DNA of 64,000 nt, taken from contig NRSV01000040.1 of NCBI GenBank assembly GCA_002286855.1, positions 188,071 through 252,070 on the forward strand. Direction: 5' to 3'. This stretch comes from Bipolaris cookei. Taxonomy: Eukaryota > Ascomycota > Dothideomycetes > Pleosporales > Pleosporaceae. The notes under the pieces are model-generated. The model did no database searches. It was not told the DNA's origin and saw only the letters and a program-made list of their open reading frames with translations. The translations under genes were made by a program, and so were the position numbers. Below are positions 46,216 to 58,100 of this stretch, piece by piece; position 1 is the first letter of the stretch, and each line of letters starts with the position of its first letter.

Positions 46216-46498
46216 CGCGTGTAATGATCAAAGTTGGTGGGGTCTTGGCACAGTGAGCGGTTCACCCTACTGAGCGGTTCACCCTACTGAGCGGCTCGCT
46301 ATACTTTGACGTTAATAGTTTATTGACTGTGATAAAAGTGCGTGATAATGTGTCGACGTTGATGCTTTGGTGGCGCGTGAGCGACTCGCTTGTGAACCAA
46401 GTTAATCGTAGTTCGTATTATAAGAGTGGTATGAAATACGCAACGCTAAGATTCATGATGCTCGCATTGTTGTGAGATGATATTCAAGCAAACGCATC

Positions 46499-47649
46499 TT
46501 ACTGCGCGTTTGGCCTATACGCTGGCATCCCATTCTTCTTTCCCCAGCTCCTGACCGTCTTGTTCAAATCTGGTGCTATAAACAACCAGGCAATCGCCGC
46601 CACAATCGCTCCCATCGCATCAATGACCCAATTGTTCTTCTGACTACCGGACAAGCTGCCCCAGCGCATCAAGTGTACCAGATAATTTGTCGGTGTCATG
46701 AAGTTTCCGTTTTCTAGACCTTTGACGCAGCTGGTTGCTGCCTCGAGCTCTGTTTGCTTGGGATCGGCAGCCTCCAGCTCAAAGCTGACGGCATGCTTCG
46801 TCTTGTTCTCGTTCTCAAACCCTGGGGATAGTATGCTACCCGGGAACACAATATGAATGTCTACATCGAACGGCGCGGGTGTGATGCCTGTGTTGACATT
46901 GGAATGGCGCGCTGAGTTGTAGATTTGGACCTCTGAGCGGAGTCCATCAGCAAGGTTACGGAGGGCAGCCTTTGCTGGGGAGTAGGGCGAGTAGCCCGCA
47001 ATATTTATGAAGGCGAGTGAGGACGATGTCATAATGAACTTTCGCGGTGCTTCCAGGGTAGCGTTTTCCCCCTGTGGGCTATACGGCGCCTCAGGATACA
47101 GCCAAGCTTGCAGCGCCTTTTGTGCCATGTATGCTGTCGCGAAGTAGTTCAGCTCCATCTGTTTTCTCAGTGTGTCCGTGCTCGTCTCGATGAATAGCCC
47201 AGGAGTTGAGGATCCAGCAATGCACCAGACAATCTCGGGCACGTGGCCATTATTCCAGACTGTTGCTTCCTTGAGGATACGTGCATTCTCAGACTCGGAA
47301 GTCACGTCGGCCGCAATGTATGTGAAGCGCTGGGTGGAAGGGTTCTTTGCGCATGACTTTGCGCGTTGGACAGCGGTTTCGAGGTTCTTTGCCGTGCGTG
47401 CGACCAGTACAAGATTGGCTCCCCGGGCAGCAAGGAGACAGGCAACCTCACTGCCCATGCCCTGCGATGAGCCGGTAAGGAGGACCGTCTACGAAATGTA
47501 AGCATTAGACGCATTGAAAATTATGCCAACGGACTTACCTTGCCATCCACGGGGAAATGATTGTTCATGGAGAAGCTGAAGCCCATGATGCCAAAGCTCA
47601 CCAGCCCGATAATGAGCACGAGAGCAGCTCCGACGAGGAATTGAAACAT
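46499..47649 (-). CDS. TSC10: 3-ketodihydrosphingosine reductase (Tsc10/KDSR type)
   Basis: Two exons, 47649-47539 and 47488-46499, give 366 aa. The N-terminus is a membrane segment (FLVGAALVLIIGLVSFGIMG). The short-chain dehydrogenase fold follows, with the cofactor motif TVLLTGSSQGMGSEVACLLA (TGxxxGxG) completed by the splice. The NAG-type motif is replaced by WCIAGSSTPG. The active site is visible as the Ser in FIMTSSSLAF, and as YSPYSPAKAALRNLADGL, a YxxxK motif. A C-terminal hydrophobic segment (VIDAMGAIVAAIAWLFIA) provides a second ER anchor. The enzyme reduces 3-ketosphinganine with NADPH, the second step of sphingolipid synthesis, on the ER surface. It directly neighbours the right end of transposon 2 (about 0.1 kb) and appears intact. 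Confidence 0.88.
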
Positions 47650-49180
47650 GAGGGGCGTGTGGCGGGGTCTCTCGGAGAATTTAACTAGGACGAAACAAGT
47701 GGCACCTGACAGTGCTTACGGTGTAGTAATCATTGCGCCTGGCATGCTCCTATGTTGTGGGATTATCGCACCATGCACCTTGGTGGTGAGAAAGGACCCT
47801 AGCAGCTTGTGAGTGGCTAGATTGCTTTGGTGGGGCCGCGTGCCGCGTGCCGCGTGGGGCGTTGTGCCAGCGCCCATGGTAGTACTGTGGCGGTGTAAGG
47901 AGACGTTGCGAAAAGTGTTAAGAAGCACTGCATCTCTGATCGCCAAAAGACAATAGCAGTTGCCATATGTGAAAACCGGATAATTTGGGGAAAACCAAAA
48001 GATGATCTGTAGTGTTATATTTGTGTCGCACGCGTACATGCGGTGAATTGATGTGTGTATTGTGTCTTGTGTGTATGTTGTTTTTGTGCAATGTTCTCTA
48101 CAACTGTCTTTTGTACACGACCATTGCAGGAGCTTGTTATATGTAGAACATCGACATACATCGTCTTTAATCAATGCCGATATATCCTGGTATAACATTA
48201 GATGTAATTCATGTCGATATATCCTTGCATAGTCTGCAACAATTTAGTAAGATTTCTAATCATTACTTTTGATCATCATTCAAATACTCTCTACCTCTAG
48301 ACCATGCTATTGATCATGGAAGCGGTCAGCTGTTGTGATAATGCGGCTTACACTCAATACCTACGGTCTTTGCACAGCTACACGGACATGGCAAGAATCT
48401 GCATCAGGGAACAGAAGTCTGGTAATTTAGCCAGAACCAGACCTAGGAATCCTCGGCTCTAAAGCTCTTACTCATTCTATCTTTGTTATTTTAGTACATG
48501 ACTGTTGTCTGGAAACCTTATACTCAGATGTAGCCCGTGTAAACAACTAATTCACTTTTCCACTCCTCACTTTGTACTTTACACTTTGCAACAGCTAGCC
48601 TTTCATGCTAAAGAAACATTTATTAGAGAACAGAGGATCACATACAGTTGATCAAGTATCTTTTTGTTGGTGACAAACATGTTTATCTAGTGAAGGTATA
48701 GTTTCGAATATGAAAGTGTCCGCAAGAAAAAGCCACTCGAATGCAAGCATCCAAAGTATCCAGAGTACATTCCGGGTCTCCGCTATTATACCAGATGCTT
48801 GACCTACAATGAGTACACTCATGTACCTCTCCTTTATGGATTGCGTGTCGCATAAGCGAAAGGTGTGTATGAATTGAAAAGCAATGACAGAAAAAACCAG
48901 AGATATAAGAACGCAGCGTTAGAAGGTGTTGCATCTGTATTTCTTCAACACACATTCTACCAATCTCTTCTAACTCATAGTGAAAACAATTAGAGTCTCT
49001 TAGATTTCCATCGCTTCTGGTCTTTGTACCATAGCCTTTACCTATAAGACCCAACAGGTCATAGGTAGGCCAGACCTTAGTAAGCTATACCTCAGTAAAA
49101 GTAGGTATAAGTAAAAAAATGCCAAGAAAATCAAACCGTGGTAACATCAAGTATAACTGACAAGTAACCGTAGCTGCAAC
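47650..49180. other. 1.5 kb interval, no gene seen
   Basis: AT-rich sequence between TSC10 and the WSC pseudogene. A short motif TCGATATATCCT-like is repeated at about 48178 and 48212. No supported coding frame. Confidence 0.5.
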
Positions 49181-49305
49181 GCCTTCATTCGCCTGTACAG
49201 ATTCCTCGGCAGACAAACCAAACTGCTCGTGCACTTGCACAAACGGCATCACCTTCGACCAACCTCTCTCTTTGGACTCCTAGAACTGCGCGGGCACCCC
49301 CAGCC

Positions 49306-49761
49306 AATGACTACCAGGCAGAGAAAGAATAATATGTCAGGCAAGAACAAATGCTGAAAAACGAATAGGTCAAGCAAGAACAAGCGTTGAAGGGTGAAAT
49401 CACCAAGAAAACGCAAGAGTACAACCAATGCAAAACGGAGCTTTCGGCACCCGTGCCTCCAAAAATGAGAAGCCGCTTCAGATACAGGGGTTGCTACCAA
49501 GGTGCCGTAAGGAAGCCATATATATCAGGCCCAACATTTAAGAACGATCACCTGACAATCGAAATGTGCGCGGCGTTTTGTAAGGATTTCGTACACTTCA
49601 CTCTGATAACCGGTAGTACTTGCACTTGTGAGAATACTATCGTAAACCTGGTGCCCGAGATAATACATACAAACTGTCACTCCCAATGCGCAGGTGACAT
49701 AGTGGAGACGTGTGGGGCTCCGTGGTGGTTTGAGAGGTTCAGTTTGCATACAAAGATCTGA
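49306..49761 (+). pseudogene. Decayed WSC-domain (cell-wall or secreted) protein gene
   Basis: One frame reads NDYQAEKE, stop, YVRQEQMLKNE, stop, VKQEQALKGEITKKTQEY, then a WSC-type domain to the TGA at 49759. The WSC domain has its Cys pattern: RGCYQ, MCAAFCKDF, CTCEN, NCHSQCAGD and ETCGAPWW. The two stops sit where a Gln-rich coiled region would be, so each is one C-to-T change from Gln. Just upstream (49188-49260) another frame encodes NCSCTCTNGITFDQPLS, which may be an earlier exon of the same gene. WSC domains bind wall polysaccharides in stress sensors and secreted enzymes. The missing start and the stops mean it is probably not functional; an intron removing the stops cannot be wholly excluded. 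Confidence 0.6.
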
Positions 49762-50253
49762 TTGGGTTTGACGGCCAATATAGCGACAACGGGATCTTGC
49801 ATACTCGGTAGGAGTGATACCTACTAGCACAGCCTTTCACAGAAGATGTGTTATTAGGGAAGCCAAAGGGTAGGATGTATGTAGAATGCATTCATCAGGT
49901 GTTTGTGCTTTGTAATGCATCCAAAGTAAACATGCACTTCCTTCCTCCAAAAATAATCACTTCTGATTATACTGCAACGTATACAGTGCCTCTCAATGAA
50001 CTAAGCGTGACCAACATTTCCCAACTGCTGATCTCTGCAAATGGTGTCGACGAATGGAGAGTGGGCCACGAAATAGGGTCCTTGCAGATGCGCTTGATCT
50101 AATCGTGGCTGGCTGCTCGGCAGCGAAGTGGGTCGCTCTCGATTGCCCGCGGAAATGCCAAGACTTTGCTCGGAAAAAAAGTTGGGAGCGCGACAAAGAT
50201 AACTGCGACAACGACTGACGAATATCGCCACAACACAGCAAAACAGCATAATC

Positions 50254-52339
50254 ATGGCTAAGAAGAGAAAGGCGGGAGGCGCAGCATCTAGCGCAGCCAA
50301 GGCGCCAAAAGAAGAGGACTTACGAATGAGGATCAATACCTTTGAAGATGTCGCCGATTCCGAGGACGAGTTTCACATGAACCGCGACAAGGTGCTGCTG
50401 GACGAGGGACCTGCCGCCAAGAAGATGCGGAGGTACCAGGAAGAAGGTTGGTTTGGTAATGATGGCAATTTTCACGAGTAATGGCTAATGTCATATCCAG
50501 ATAAATTTCTGCAGCCCTCAGATGAAGAGATTCTCGATGCCGGAAGCGACGACGATGACGAAGACGATCTTGAGGATGACGTTAGCGATGGCTCAGACGA
50601 TGAGATGACCGGAAAGCGCAAGCCAGCCGATGAGGAAGATGAAGATGAAGAACTCGGAGCATGGGGCGCCTCGAAAAAGGACTACTACGATGCTGACGCT
50701 ATCGAGACTGAGCAAGACGCTTTGGACGAAGAGGCAGAGGCCAGACGCATACAAAAGAAGCAGTTGCAGAGCATGACCGAGGCTGATTTTGGATTCGACA
50801 AAGACGAATGGCTTGGACAGGATGGCGAAGAGAATGCTGAAAGTGCTGCAGTGGTTACTGAGGTTTTGCCTCAACTTCAAATCACAGATGCCATGTCGCA
50901 TGAGGATAAAATGAAGATTATGCGGACACGATACCCCGAATTTGAGCACATTTCCAAGGAATATTTGCGACTACAACCTCTGCATGAGGAATTGGCTGCT
51001 GCTGCTAATGCCGCTGAGAGGGTGCTGAAGGCGCAGACGGCAAAAAGCAACAGATTGGTTCCTACACCCATTGTCGTTACAAAGTACCGGGCATGTGCGG
51101 CATACCTCGCTGCAATGGCCATGTACTTTGCCATTCTTGGTTCCACCGCTACAGATGATGCAACTCCAGCCATCGCACTAGATCCTGTCGAGTTACATGA
51201 GCACCCAGTCATGGAGAGCTTGCTTAAGTGCCAGAAGATATGGACACGGGTAGAGAGCCTGCCAATTGCTGATCCCATGGTCGAAACGGAAGACGGTGAT
51301 GACACTTCTGAGGATGAGGCAAGCTTTGCAGAGAGTGATAACGCTGATCTGGCTGTTAAGAAACTTACGAAGCAGAAGAAGACCAAGGCGCAAAGAGCGA
51401 CGGAGATTGCGCAGGCAGAAGCAGCAGCACGACGCGCTGCGAAATTGGCCAAGGCTGAGCAAGATCTCGCGTCGCTCAATACGCTTGCAGACAAGGTTGC
51501 GCTCAAGAAAACAGCGCGAAAGAAGAAGACCGCACAGCCCAAGCTCAACCTTCTCAACGCCGACGACTCAGACTTTGGCGAAGAGACAGCCCTCACCGCC
51601 CACGAAGCCGCCGAAAAGGCCAAGAAGAAGCGCTCCCTCCGCTTCTACACCTCCCAAATCACCCAAAAAGCCAACAAGCGCGATGCCGCAGGCAGGGACT
51701 ACGGCGGCGACGCCGATATCCCCCACCGCGAGCGTCTCAAGGACAGACAAGCTCGTCTCCAAGCCGAAGCCGAGAAGCGTGGCCAACACAAGGACGCCGG
51801 CCCAGGCGTAGCACTCGGCGACGACGACGGTGCCTCCTCTGCCGACGAAGCCCCTGGCACTCGCCGCGACGACTACGAAGACGAAGACGGATACTACGAC
51901 ATGGTCGCTGCCCGCTCCAACGATAAAAAGCAAGTGAAGCTCGAGCGCGCAGAAGCGTATGCCCTTGCTAAACAACAAGGTGCTCAAGTTATTGAAGAGG
52001 AAATTATCGGGGATGATGGACGGCGTCAGATTTCTTATCAGATTCAGAAGAATAAGGTAAGTTTTTTCTTTTCTGTGTGCAAATCTTTGTATACTTGCGT
52101 ATGTGGATTTTTTAGGTGTTGGAAATGCTCACACTATTCAACAGGGATTAACACCCCATCGCAAGAAGAGTGTACGCAATCCTCGTGTCAAGAAGAAGGA
52201 AAAGTACAAGGAGAAGCAGAAGAAGCTCAAGAGTATGAAGCAAGTATTTGATAAGAGTGCTGCGGCGAAGGGGAGCGCGAGTTATGGGGGTGAGCTTACG
52301 GGTATTAAGAGTGGGTTGGTCAGGAGTCGGAAGTTGTAA
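50254..52339 (+). CDS. SAS10: Sas10/Utp3 small-subunit processome protein
   Basis: Three exons, 50254-50446, 50501-52056 and 52145-52339, give 647 aa. The N-terminal quarter is highly acidic (SDDDDEDDLEDDVSDGSDDE). The Sas10/Utp3 domain lies at about 210-300, with HISKEYLRLQPLHEELAAAA and RLVPTPIVVTKYRACAAYLA. The C-terminal Sas10 domain is unmistakable: RSLRFYTSQITQKANKRD, then ADIPHRERLKDRQ, and after the last intron GLTPHRKKSVRNPRVKKKEK and YKEKQKKLKSM. The protein works in the nucleolar SSU processome during 18S rRNA maturation. It lies tail to tail with ERB1, another ribosome-assembly factor, at 0.2 kb. Confidence 0.92.
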
Positions 52340-52549
52340 GGGGATAGGTAAAGGGTTTTTTTTGGTTGTGTTGCGGAATCAGAGGAAAAGGCATTTTTAA
52401 GAGCCAAAACGCATGGCTATTCTGCATGGATGAGTCGTGTTATTCAGTGATTTATTCGTCCCGTCCTTTTGTGTTTTCTCTAAAACGCCGTGCGAAATGC
52501 TACCATATCTCCATCGAGACAATAGGAAAAAGAAAGGATATACAAACAT

Positions 52550-54907
52550 CTAACACCACAACCTCACCGTCCCATCCGCGCCCGCAGAAACACACCATGG
52601 CTCCTTCGGATGCCAATCCAACCCCATAACCCCCAATTTACTCTTCACCTTATGCCCCTTGAGCACCTTTAAGGGCACAATCGTCGCGTTCTCCATCAAA
52701 TCGCCCACAACCTTGCCATGGAAAACTTGAATCGTCCCATCATCCGATGTATCCGCAAACAACGGTAGTCCTCCCTGATGAAACTTGACTGAGCGCACTG
52801 CCTCCTTGTGGAACCGCATCGTCTTGTACGGTTTAGTCGAGAGATCCATATCCATCCAGAGCACACGCTTGTCATACGAACTAACAATCAAATTGTCGCC
52901 ACCGGGATGGACATCGATACCGGAAATCCATTTCGCGCCGGGTTGCAATATCTTGACGAGTTCCTGCTTGGCGAGGTCGTAGGCGCGGATTGTGTTGCGG
53001 GTTGCGGCGAAAAAGATTGCTTTGGACGGGTGGAACTGTGCTGTTTGGGCTAGCCCCTTGAGGCGGCGGAAGGGGAGTTGGGTTAGGTGTTTGGAGATTG
53101 CATGGATGGCGATTGCGGTGGATTGGCCGCGGGGGGAGACGGTGTTGAAGTATTCACCTCTGCGGTGCCAATTTAAGACTTTGATGGCGGAACGGACTTG
53201 GACTTGGAGGAGGACGCCCTTGGATTCAAGGCGCGTGCCGGGGCGATTCCATTTGCCGGGGGGTTGTTTGGGGGCGTCTTCGCCCTTGAGGGTTGTGGCG
53301 CCTTTTGTGGCGGCGTAGCCCCAGCCTGCGTCGAGGACGTCGCGGCTGGCTTGTTCGATGTCGGGGGAGAGGAGGGTAAAGGGGACGATGAGGAAGACGT
53401 TCTCGCCACAGGCAGCGGCAACGATAGATGCGTCCCTGGTGGGCCTCCATTGTACGGCGTCCACGGCTTCCTCGTCCGAGAGCTTAGCATTCCAGACTTG
53501 TCGGCCGGTTAGAATTTCCCAGATTCGAACGTAGCCGTCGTCGCCTCCACTGGCAACGAAGATGCCATGTGGATCAACAGACACGCAGCGCACGCGCCCT
53601 TCTTGTCCACGGAAAATTGCAGCACAAGTTGTAGGGAAAGGCTTGAGTTCCTCGGGATTAGGTAGCTTGGGTAGTAGGGATTCTGGGTCGATATTGAGTC
53701 GATTTCTTCGCACACGAGGAGCCAGGTAGAGGTCCAGACTTCGCTCGAATCGTTCCTTGACAAATGTCTCATAGCCGGGAACTTTACGTAGCGCATCGTA
53801 GTTCTTAGGCAAGAATTCCCTCTCTCGGTCCTCCTCGTCTGCCTCTAACCATGCCTTCTCCTCATCCTTGTCTGGTAGGTACTCGGGTGGTGGGTGGTAG
53901 CTTGCTTCGTAGCCCGGCGGTGGCAGCTTGGGAGCTGGAATGTGCATTGTGTTGTCTGGCCGGGGCTTCTCGTTGGCCCAAATGTCAAAGGTAAATTCAT
54001 CATGCTCTTCTTCCTCTTCTTGCGGCGGCTTGTAGGGTTTGATGCGACCCTCTTTGATAGCCTTGACAAGCTTCATAACGCGCTTGGCTTCGTGCTTGGA
54101 AGGAATGAACCGCCGCTTGGGCTCGGGCGCAGCGCTCAGTGGCATAATCTCCTGCTTGCCAGAGAAGTAGGCGACCATCTCCGGGTAGGGGTCGTAGCCG
54201 TCCTCGACAACCTCATTCCTCGTGAGCCTCTTGAGCACGTCGAGCTCCTCTTCCGACAGGTTTAGCGGCTTTCCTGTCTCGGGATCCGTCAGACCTGTCC
54301 AGCCTTTGGGTATATCAATGCTATCCAAAAGCGCATCCAATGCCTCTCCCTTAGCCGGGCGCATGATCTTCTTGCCGTTGATGTCATAGCCGATGTGAGG
54401 ATATTCATCGTAGTACTTGAGGTCAATGTTGCCAATCGTGTTTGTAGCTTCGGCGTCGGAGTCGTCCGACTCGTAAATTGGGTCAATCTCTTTGTACAGG
54501 TAGCGGGTGTTGCCGTGTGCGTCTGTGGTTACAGTGTAATTGGGCTTGAGATTTTCGTCGTCGTCTAGCTCCGCGCTTGCGCCAATATCGAGGTCCATCT
54601 CATGGGTCGGTAATCCCTTCTTCTTTCGCAAAGGCCCGTCGGAGGTGTTGAGCTTGCGCATTTCCTCACGAATTTGCTCTTCATCACTGCTCTCCTCTTC
54701 CTCTTCTTCATCCTCTGCATCTTCATCGGAAAGGCCCTCAATCACGCTGCTGGCATCCGTCTCGACATCTTCTTGGCTGTCGTCTGAGTCGTCTTCGGAA
54801 TGCGACAAGATGCCCTCGAGCAGCCCGCCACCTAATTCGTCTTCTGAATCGCTGGGCTCAGATATCGGACGTGTGACGACCTTTCTCTTGCGCGAATTTA
54901 CAGACAT
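52550..54907 (-). CDS. ERB1: Erb1/BOP1 ribosome biogenesis protein
   Basis: A single exon of 785 aa. The N-terminus is acidic with Ser/Glu runs (residues 18-110). The BOP1NT domain spans roughly 150-410 and includes [39 protein letters not shown] and [18 protein letters not shown]40 propeller follows to the end: [53 protein letters not shown], and final [20 protein letters not shown]. Length and order match yeast Erb1 (about 807 aa). With Nop7 and Ytm1 it forms the PeBoW complex needed for 27S pre-rRNA processing in the nucleolus. The gene shares a 277 bp upstream region with PRP5, which is transcribed the other way. Confidence 0.95.
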   Translation of the reverse strand: MSVNSRKRKVVTRPISEPSDSEDELGGGLLEGILSHSEDDSDDSQEDVETDASSVIEGLSDEDAEDEEEEEESSDEEQIREEMRKLNTSDGPLRKKKGLPTHEMDLDIGASAELDDDENLKPNYTVTTDAHGNTRYLYKEIDPIYESDDSDAEATNTIGNIDLKYYDEYPHIGYDINGKKIMRPAKGEALDALLDSIDIPKGWTGLTDPETGKPLNLSEEELDVLKRLTRNEVVEDGYDPYPEMVAYFSGKQEIMPLSAAPEPKRRFIPSKHEAKRVMKLVKAIKEGRIKPYKPPQEEEEEHDEFTFDIWANEKPRPDNTMHIPAPKLPPPGYEASYHPPPEYLPDKDEEKAWLEADEEDREREFLPKNYDALRKVPGYETFVKERFERSLDLYLAPRVRRNRLNIDPESLLPKLPNPEELKPFPTTCAAIFRGQEGRVRCVSVDPHGIFVASGGDDGYVRIWEILTGRQVWNAKLSDEEAVDAVQWRPTRDASIVAAACGENVFLIVPFTLLSPDIEQASRDVLDAGWGYAATKGATTLKGEDAPKQPPGKWNRPGTRLESKGVLLQVQVRSAIKVLNWHRRGEYFNTVSPRGQSTAIAIHAISKHLTQLPFRRLKGLAQTAQFHPSKAIFFAATRNTIRAYDLAKQELVKILQPGAKWISGIDVHPGGDNLIVSSYDKRVLWMDMDLSTKPYKTMRFHKEAVRSVKFHQGGLPLFADTSDDGTIQVFHGKVVGDLMENATIVPLKVLKGHKVKSKLGVMGLDWHPKEPWCVSAGADGTVRLWC

Positions 54908-55184
54908 TTTTTTGGTGGTTTGGTGTTCTTTGCTTCACCTTTGCCGTGAACTGTCGCAACCTTCCAAAAATTATTCCTAGCGCCCCAAGATTTCGGCTTT
55001 AGCGTCCCGCACGTGACACCCTTCCATCGGCCAAGGCAGACGGACACTTGGGGCATGTACAACTGGGACTTGGAAACATCTCGACGACCATTCACCCCAC
55101 GCAGTCACAGTGACGCCACCACCTACTGCTGCACGAGTGACACTGCATTGCATTGACTGCGCACAGTAATACCACCGACTTAAG
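54908..55184. promoter_or_regulatory. Shared divergent promoter of ERB1 and PRP5
   Basis: The two start codons are 277 bp apart and the genes point away from each other, so both promoters must lie here. A CACGTG E-box is at 55010-55015, roughly 100 bp from the ERB1 start. Joint regulation is inferred from position only. Confidence 0.5.
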
Positions 55185-58100
55185 ATGGCGACACGCCACG
55201 CTGATTCCTCAAGGTACGACGACCGAGATCGTCGACGCTACAGCCCGCGGCGCGACAGATCCAGATCTAGAGATAGAGACCGCCGAGGAGACCGCTACAG
55301 TGGAGAGAGCCGCTTCAGAGATGATAGGGACCGCCGGGACCGTCGTGACCGCGACCGTGACCGCGACCGCGACACATACTACCGCCGCTCGCGCTCTCCC
55401 CCTCGCCGCCGTGACCGATCACGAGACCGTGGAGACCGCTACAGCAGCAGACGGGACCGCGACGATGACAGAGACAGGCGCAGACGCTCTACCTCACGCC
55501 GGCCTGACTCTCGCTTGTCAATCACACCAGCGCCAGATAACAGGCGGGATCGACTAGATGCTCCCCCGCGCGACGACAGGAAGAAGGACCCTGAGACACA
55601 AGCCAAGGACAAGCTCGCCGAACGCGCGGCGAAGCTGGCTGAATGGAAGAAGCGTAATGCTGAGCGTCTTGCCAAAGAAAAGACAGACACACAGGGCTCT
55701 GGTGCCTCGCCAGCTGGCACTGCGCCTGCGACCCCCTCCGCTGCTGCTGCGACGCCGCCTCCCCAGGCCCCAGCAAGTGAGGCCAAGCTTGACACCGCTA
55801 AGACTAAAGTTCTGCAGAAGAGCGTTACTGAGAAACTCAGACAGAAGCAGCCCGAGAAGTCGACCTTCAGGCTGGATGCTTCTGCTGCTGCCCGCCCTTT
55901 GGACATGGCCAAGCCTGCTGGCAAGACAGTGACGGCTGCTAGCAGTATGTCTTCCACCGTACCCCCTTCACGCAATCACGGGCTCACCCATACAGATCAA
56001 TCAACAGCCAAGGGCAATGGTAACATTGGCTCTTTCGGCCTTAAGACTAAGACAGCTGCAGAAGCCGAGGCTGAAACTTCGAGAAAAGCCTTCCTTGACG
56101 AAGAAGGCCCAACGCGCAAGCGAAAGTTTCAAGCCCTCCCCGAATTTACTGCGAACGACGAACCTGAACCCGAAGCTGACGGTGCCGAAGACGATGACGC
56201 TGCAATGAGTGGCATTGGAAGTGACGACGAAGAGAACAATGCAGAGCTCCAGGCTCGCCTCGAGAAGCGTCGCGCGGACATCGCCAACGAGAATAACCAA
56301 GACACTACCATGGAAGAAGCACCTGCCGTCCAAGTCCCCGCCGCCGACAAGATGGACGTTGACGAAACTGCAGGGGCCGAAGAAGACGAAATCGATCCTC
56401 TCGATGCCTTTATGGCCGACTTGACCGAACCACAACCCAGTCGCAGTGCACCTTCGGGCCAGGCCATGTTCGCCGATGAGCTCGAGCCTGTCGAGACCTC
56501 TGTCGAAGCCCAAGATCTTCTCGAACTTCGCGCTGCCAAGAAAAAGAAGAAGGAGGTTGCCATGGTTGACCACGATAAAGTTGAGTACGAGCCGTTCCGA
56601 AAATCTTTTTACACTGAGCCGCTCGAGGTTTCTCAGATGACGCCAGAAGAAGTTGCCGATCTCCGTCATGAGCTTGACGGCATCAAAGTGAAGCCAGATG
56701 ACGTGCCTCGTCCCGTCACCAAATGGGCCCAGATGGGCTTGTTGCAGGCAACCATGGATGTCTTCACTCGCGTAGGCTACCAGAAGCCCACATCTATTCA
56801 GGCACAGGCTGCTCCCATTTCTCTTTCTGGACGTGACCTAATCGGTGTCGCAAAAACGGGTTCTGGAAAGACACTCGCGTTCGGTATACCTATGATTCGT
56901 CATATTCTTGATCAACGCCCACTGAAGCCGTCTGATGGTCCTATTGGACTGATACTTGCTCCCACTCGAGAGTTGTCGTTGCAGATTGTCCATGAGCTCA
57001 AACCGTTCCTCTCAGCTTCTGGCATAACCATCAAATGCGCTTACGGTGGACAGCCTATCTCCGACCAGATTGCTATGATTAAGCGTGGTGGCATACATAT
57101 TCTCTGTGGAACACCCGGTCGCCTGATCGATTTGATGACTGCAAACCAGGGGCGTGTGCTCTCCTTCCGCCGTATTACCTATGTTGTTCTTGATGAGGCT
57201 GATCGCATGTTCGACATGGGTTTTGAACCACAAGTCATGAAGATTCTTGCAAACGTGCGCCCAGACCGCCAAACCGTGCTCTTCTCAGCAACTATGCCAA
57301 AGAATATGGTTGCATTGGCCCGCAAAGCCCTGAACAATCCAGCAGAAGTGACCATCGGTGGTAGATCTAAAGTGGCTCCCGAGATTACCCAGATCATCTC
57401 CATTGTTCCTAATAGTTATGAGAAGAAGATCAACAAGTTGCTCTTGCATCTCGGTCAGCTCTTCTCTGAGGATGAGAATGCACAGGTATTGATTTTTACG
57501 GAGCGGCAGGAAACTGCGGAAGATTTGTTGTCCAAGCTCTACAAGGCTAAGTATTTCTCTGTTAATACGATTCACGGAGCTAAAGATCAGACTGATCGTA
57601 ACGAAGCGATTAGTGATTTCAAGCAAGGTGTTCTTTCTATTCTTATCGCCACGTCTGTAGCAGCACGTGGTCTTGACGTCCCCGGTCTGGCACTCGTCTT
57701 GAACTTTGACTGCCCAACTCACTGTAAGTACCAACTGCATCCCTGTATATATGTAGTACTTCTTTGCTAACCTACTTCATAGTGGAAGACTACGTTCATA
57801 GGTGCGGTCGTACTGGTCGTGCGGGTAACAAGGGTACTGCTATTACCCTTATTGAGAACCCTGGTCAAGAGCGCTTCGCTATTCATGTTGTCAAAGCACT
57901 AAAGGAGAGCGGAGCAGAAGTTCCTGAAAAGCTTCAAGAAATGGCAGATACCTTCCATGAGAAAGCCAAGGCAGGTACCGAAAAGTACTATGGCGGTTTC
58001 GGTGGTAAAGGTCTCGATCGACTTGATGCAACTCGTGCTCTTGAGAAGAAGCGCGAGAAGCGTCAGCTTAAGCTGGAAGGTATTGAAGACAGCGATGACG

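Larger units (their letters stand above)
44308..46312 (-). mobile_element. Pogo-like transposon (element 3) nested in element 2
   Basis: The left end starts ACGTCAAAGTATA at 44308 and the right end finishes with its reverse complement at 46312. The inverted repeats extend about 65 bp, through GCGAGCCGCTCAGTAGG and GCCAAGACCCCACCAA. The element is flanked on both sides by TA (44306-44307 and 46313-46314), the target duplication made by this family. In the right repeat a unit of about 19 bp (CCGCTCAGTAGGGTGAA core) is present twice, against once on the left. It carries a transposase on the minus strand and includes a short run of N. Confidence 0.92.
42567..46402 (+). mobile_element. Degenerate Fot1/pogo-like transposon (element 2), split by a nested element
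   Basis: The left end reads GGTTCACAAACGAGTCGCTC from 42571, and the right end, reversed, reads GGTTCACAAGCGAGTCGCTC from 46398. The match continues with a few changes over about 60 bp (through a CACCAAAG and a CGTCGAC motif). A TA lies next to the right end; the left flank does not show it. Element 2 itself is about 1.8 kb. The remaining 2.0 kb (44308-46312) is a second transposon inserted between the transposase stop and the right end. Its transposase is on the plus strand, opposite to the nested one. Confidence 0.85.

Noticed and set aside
55439..56669. Long minus-strand frames over PRP5.
   Set aside because: They are shadows of a biased-composition coding region and contain no domain.
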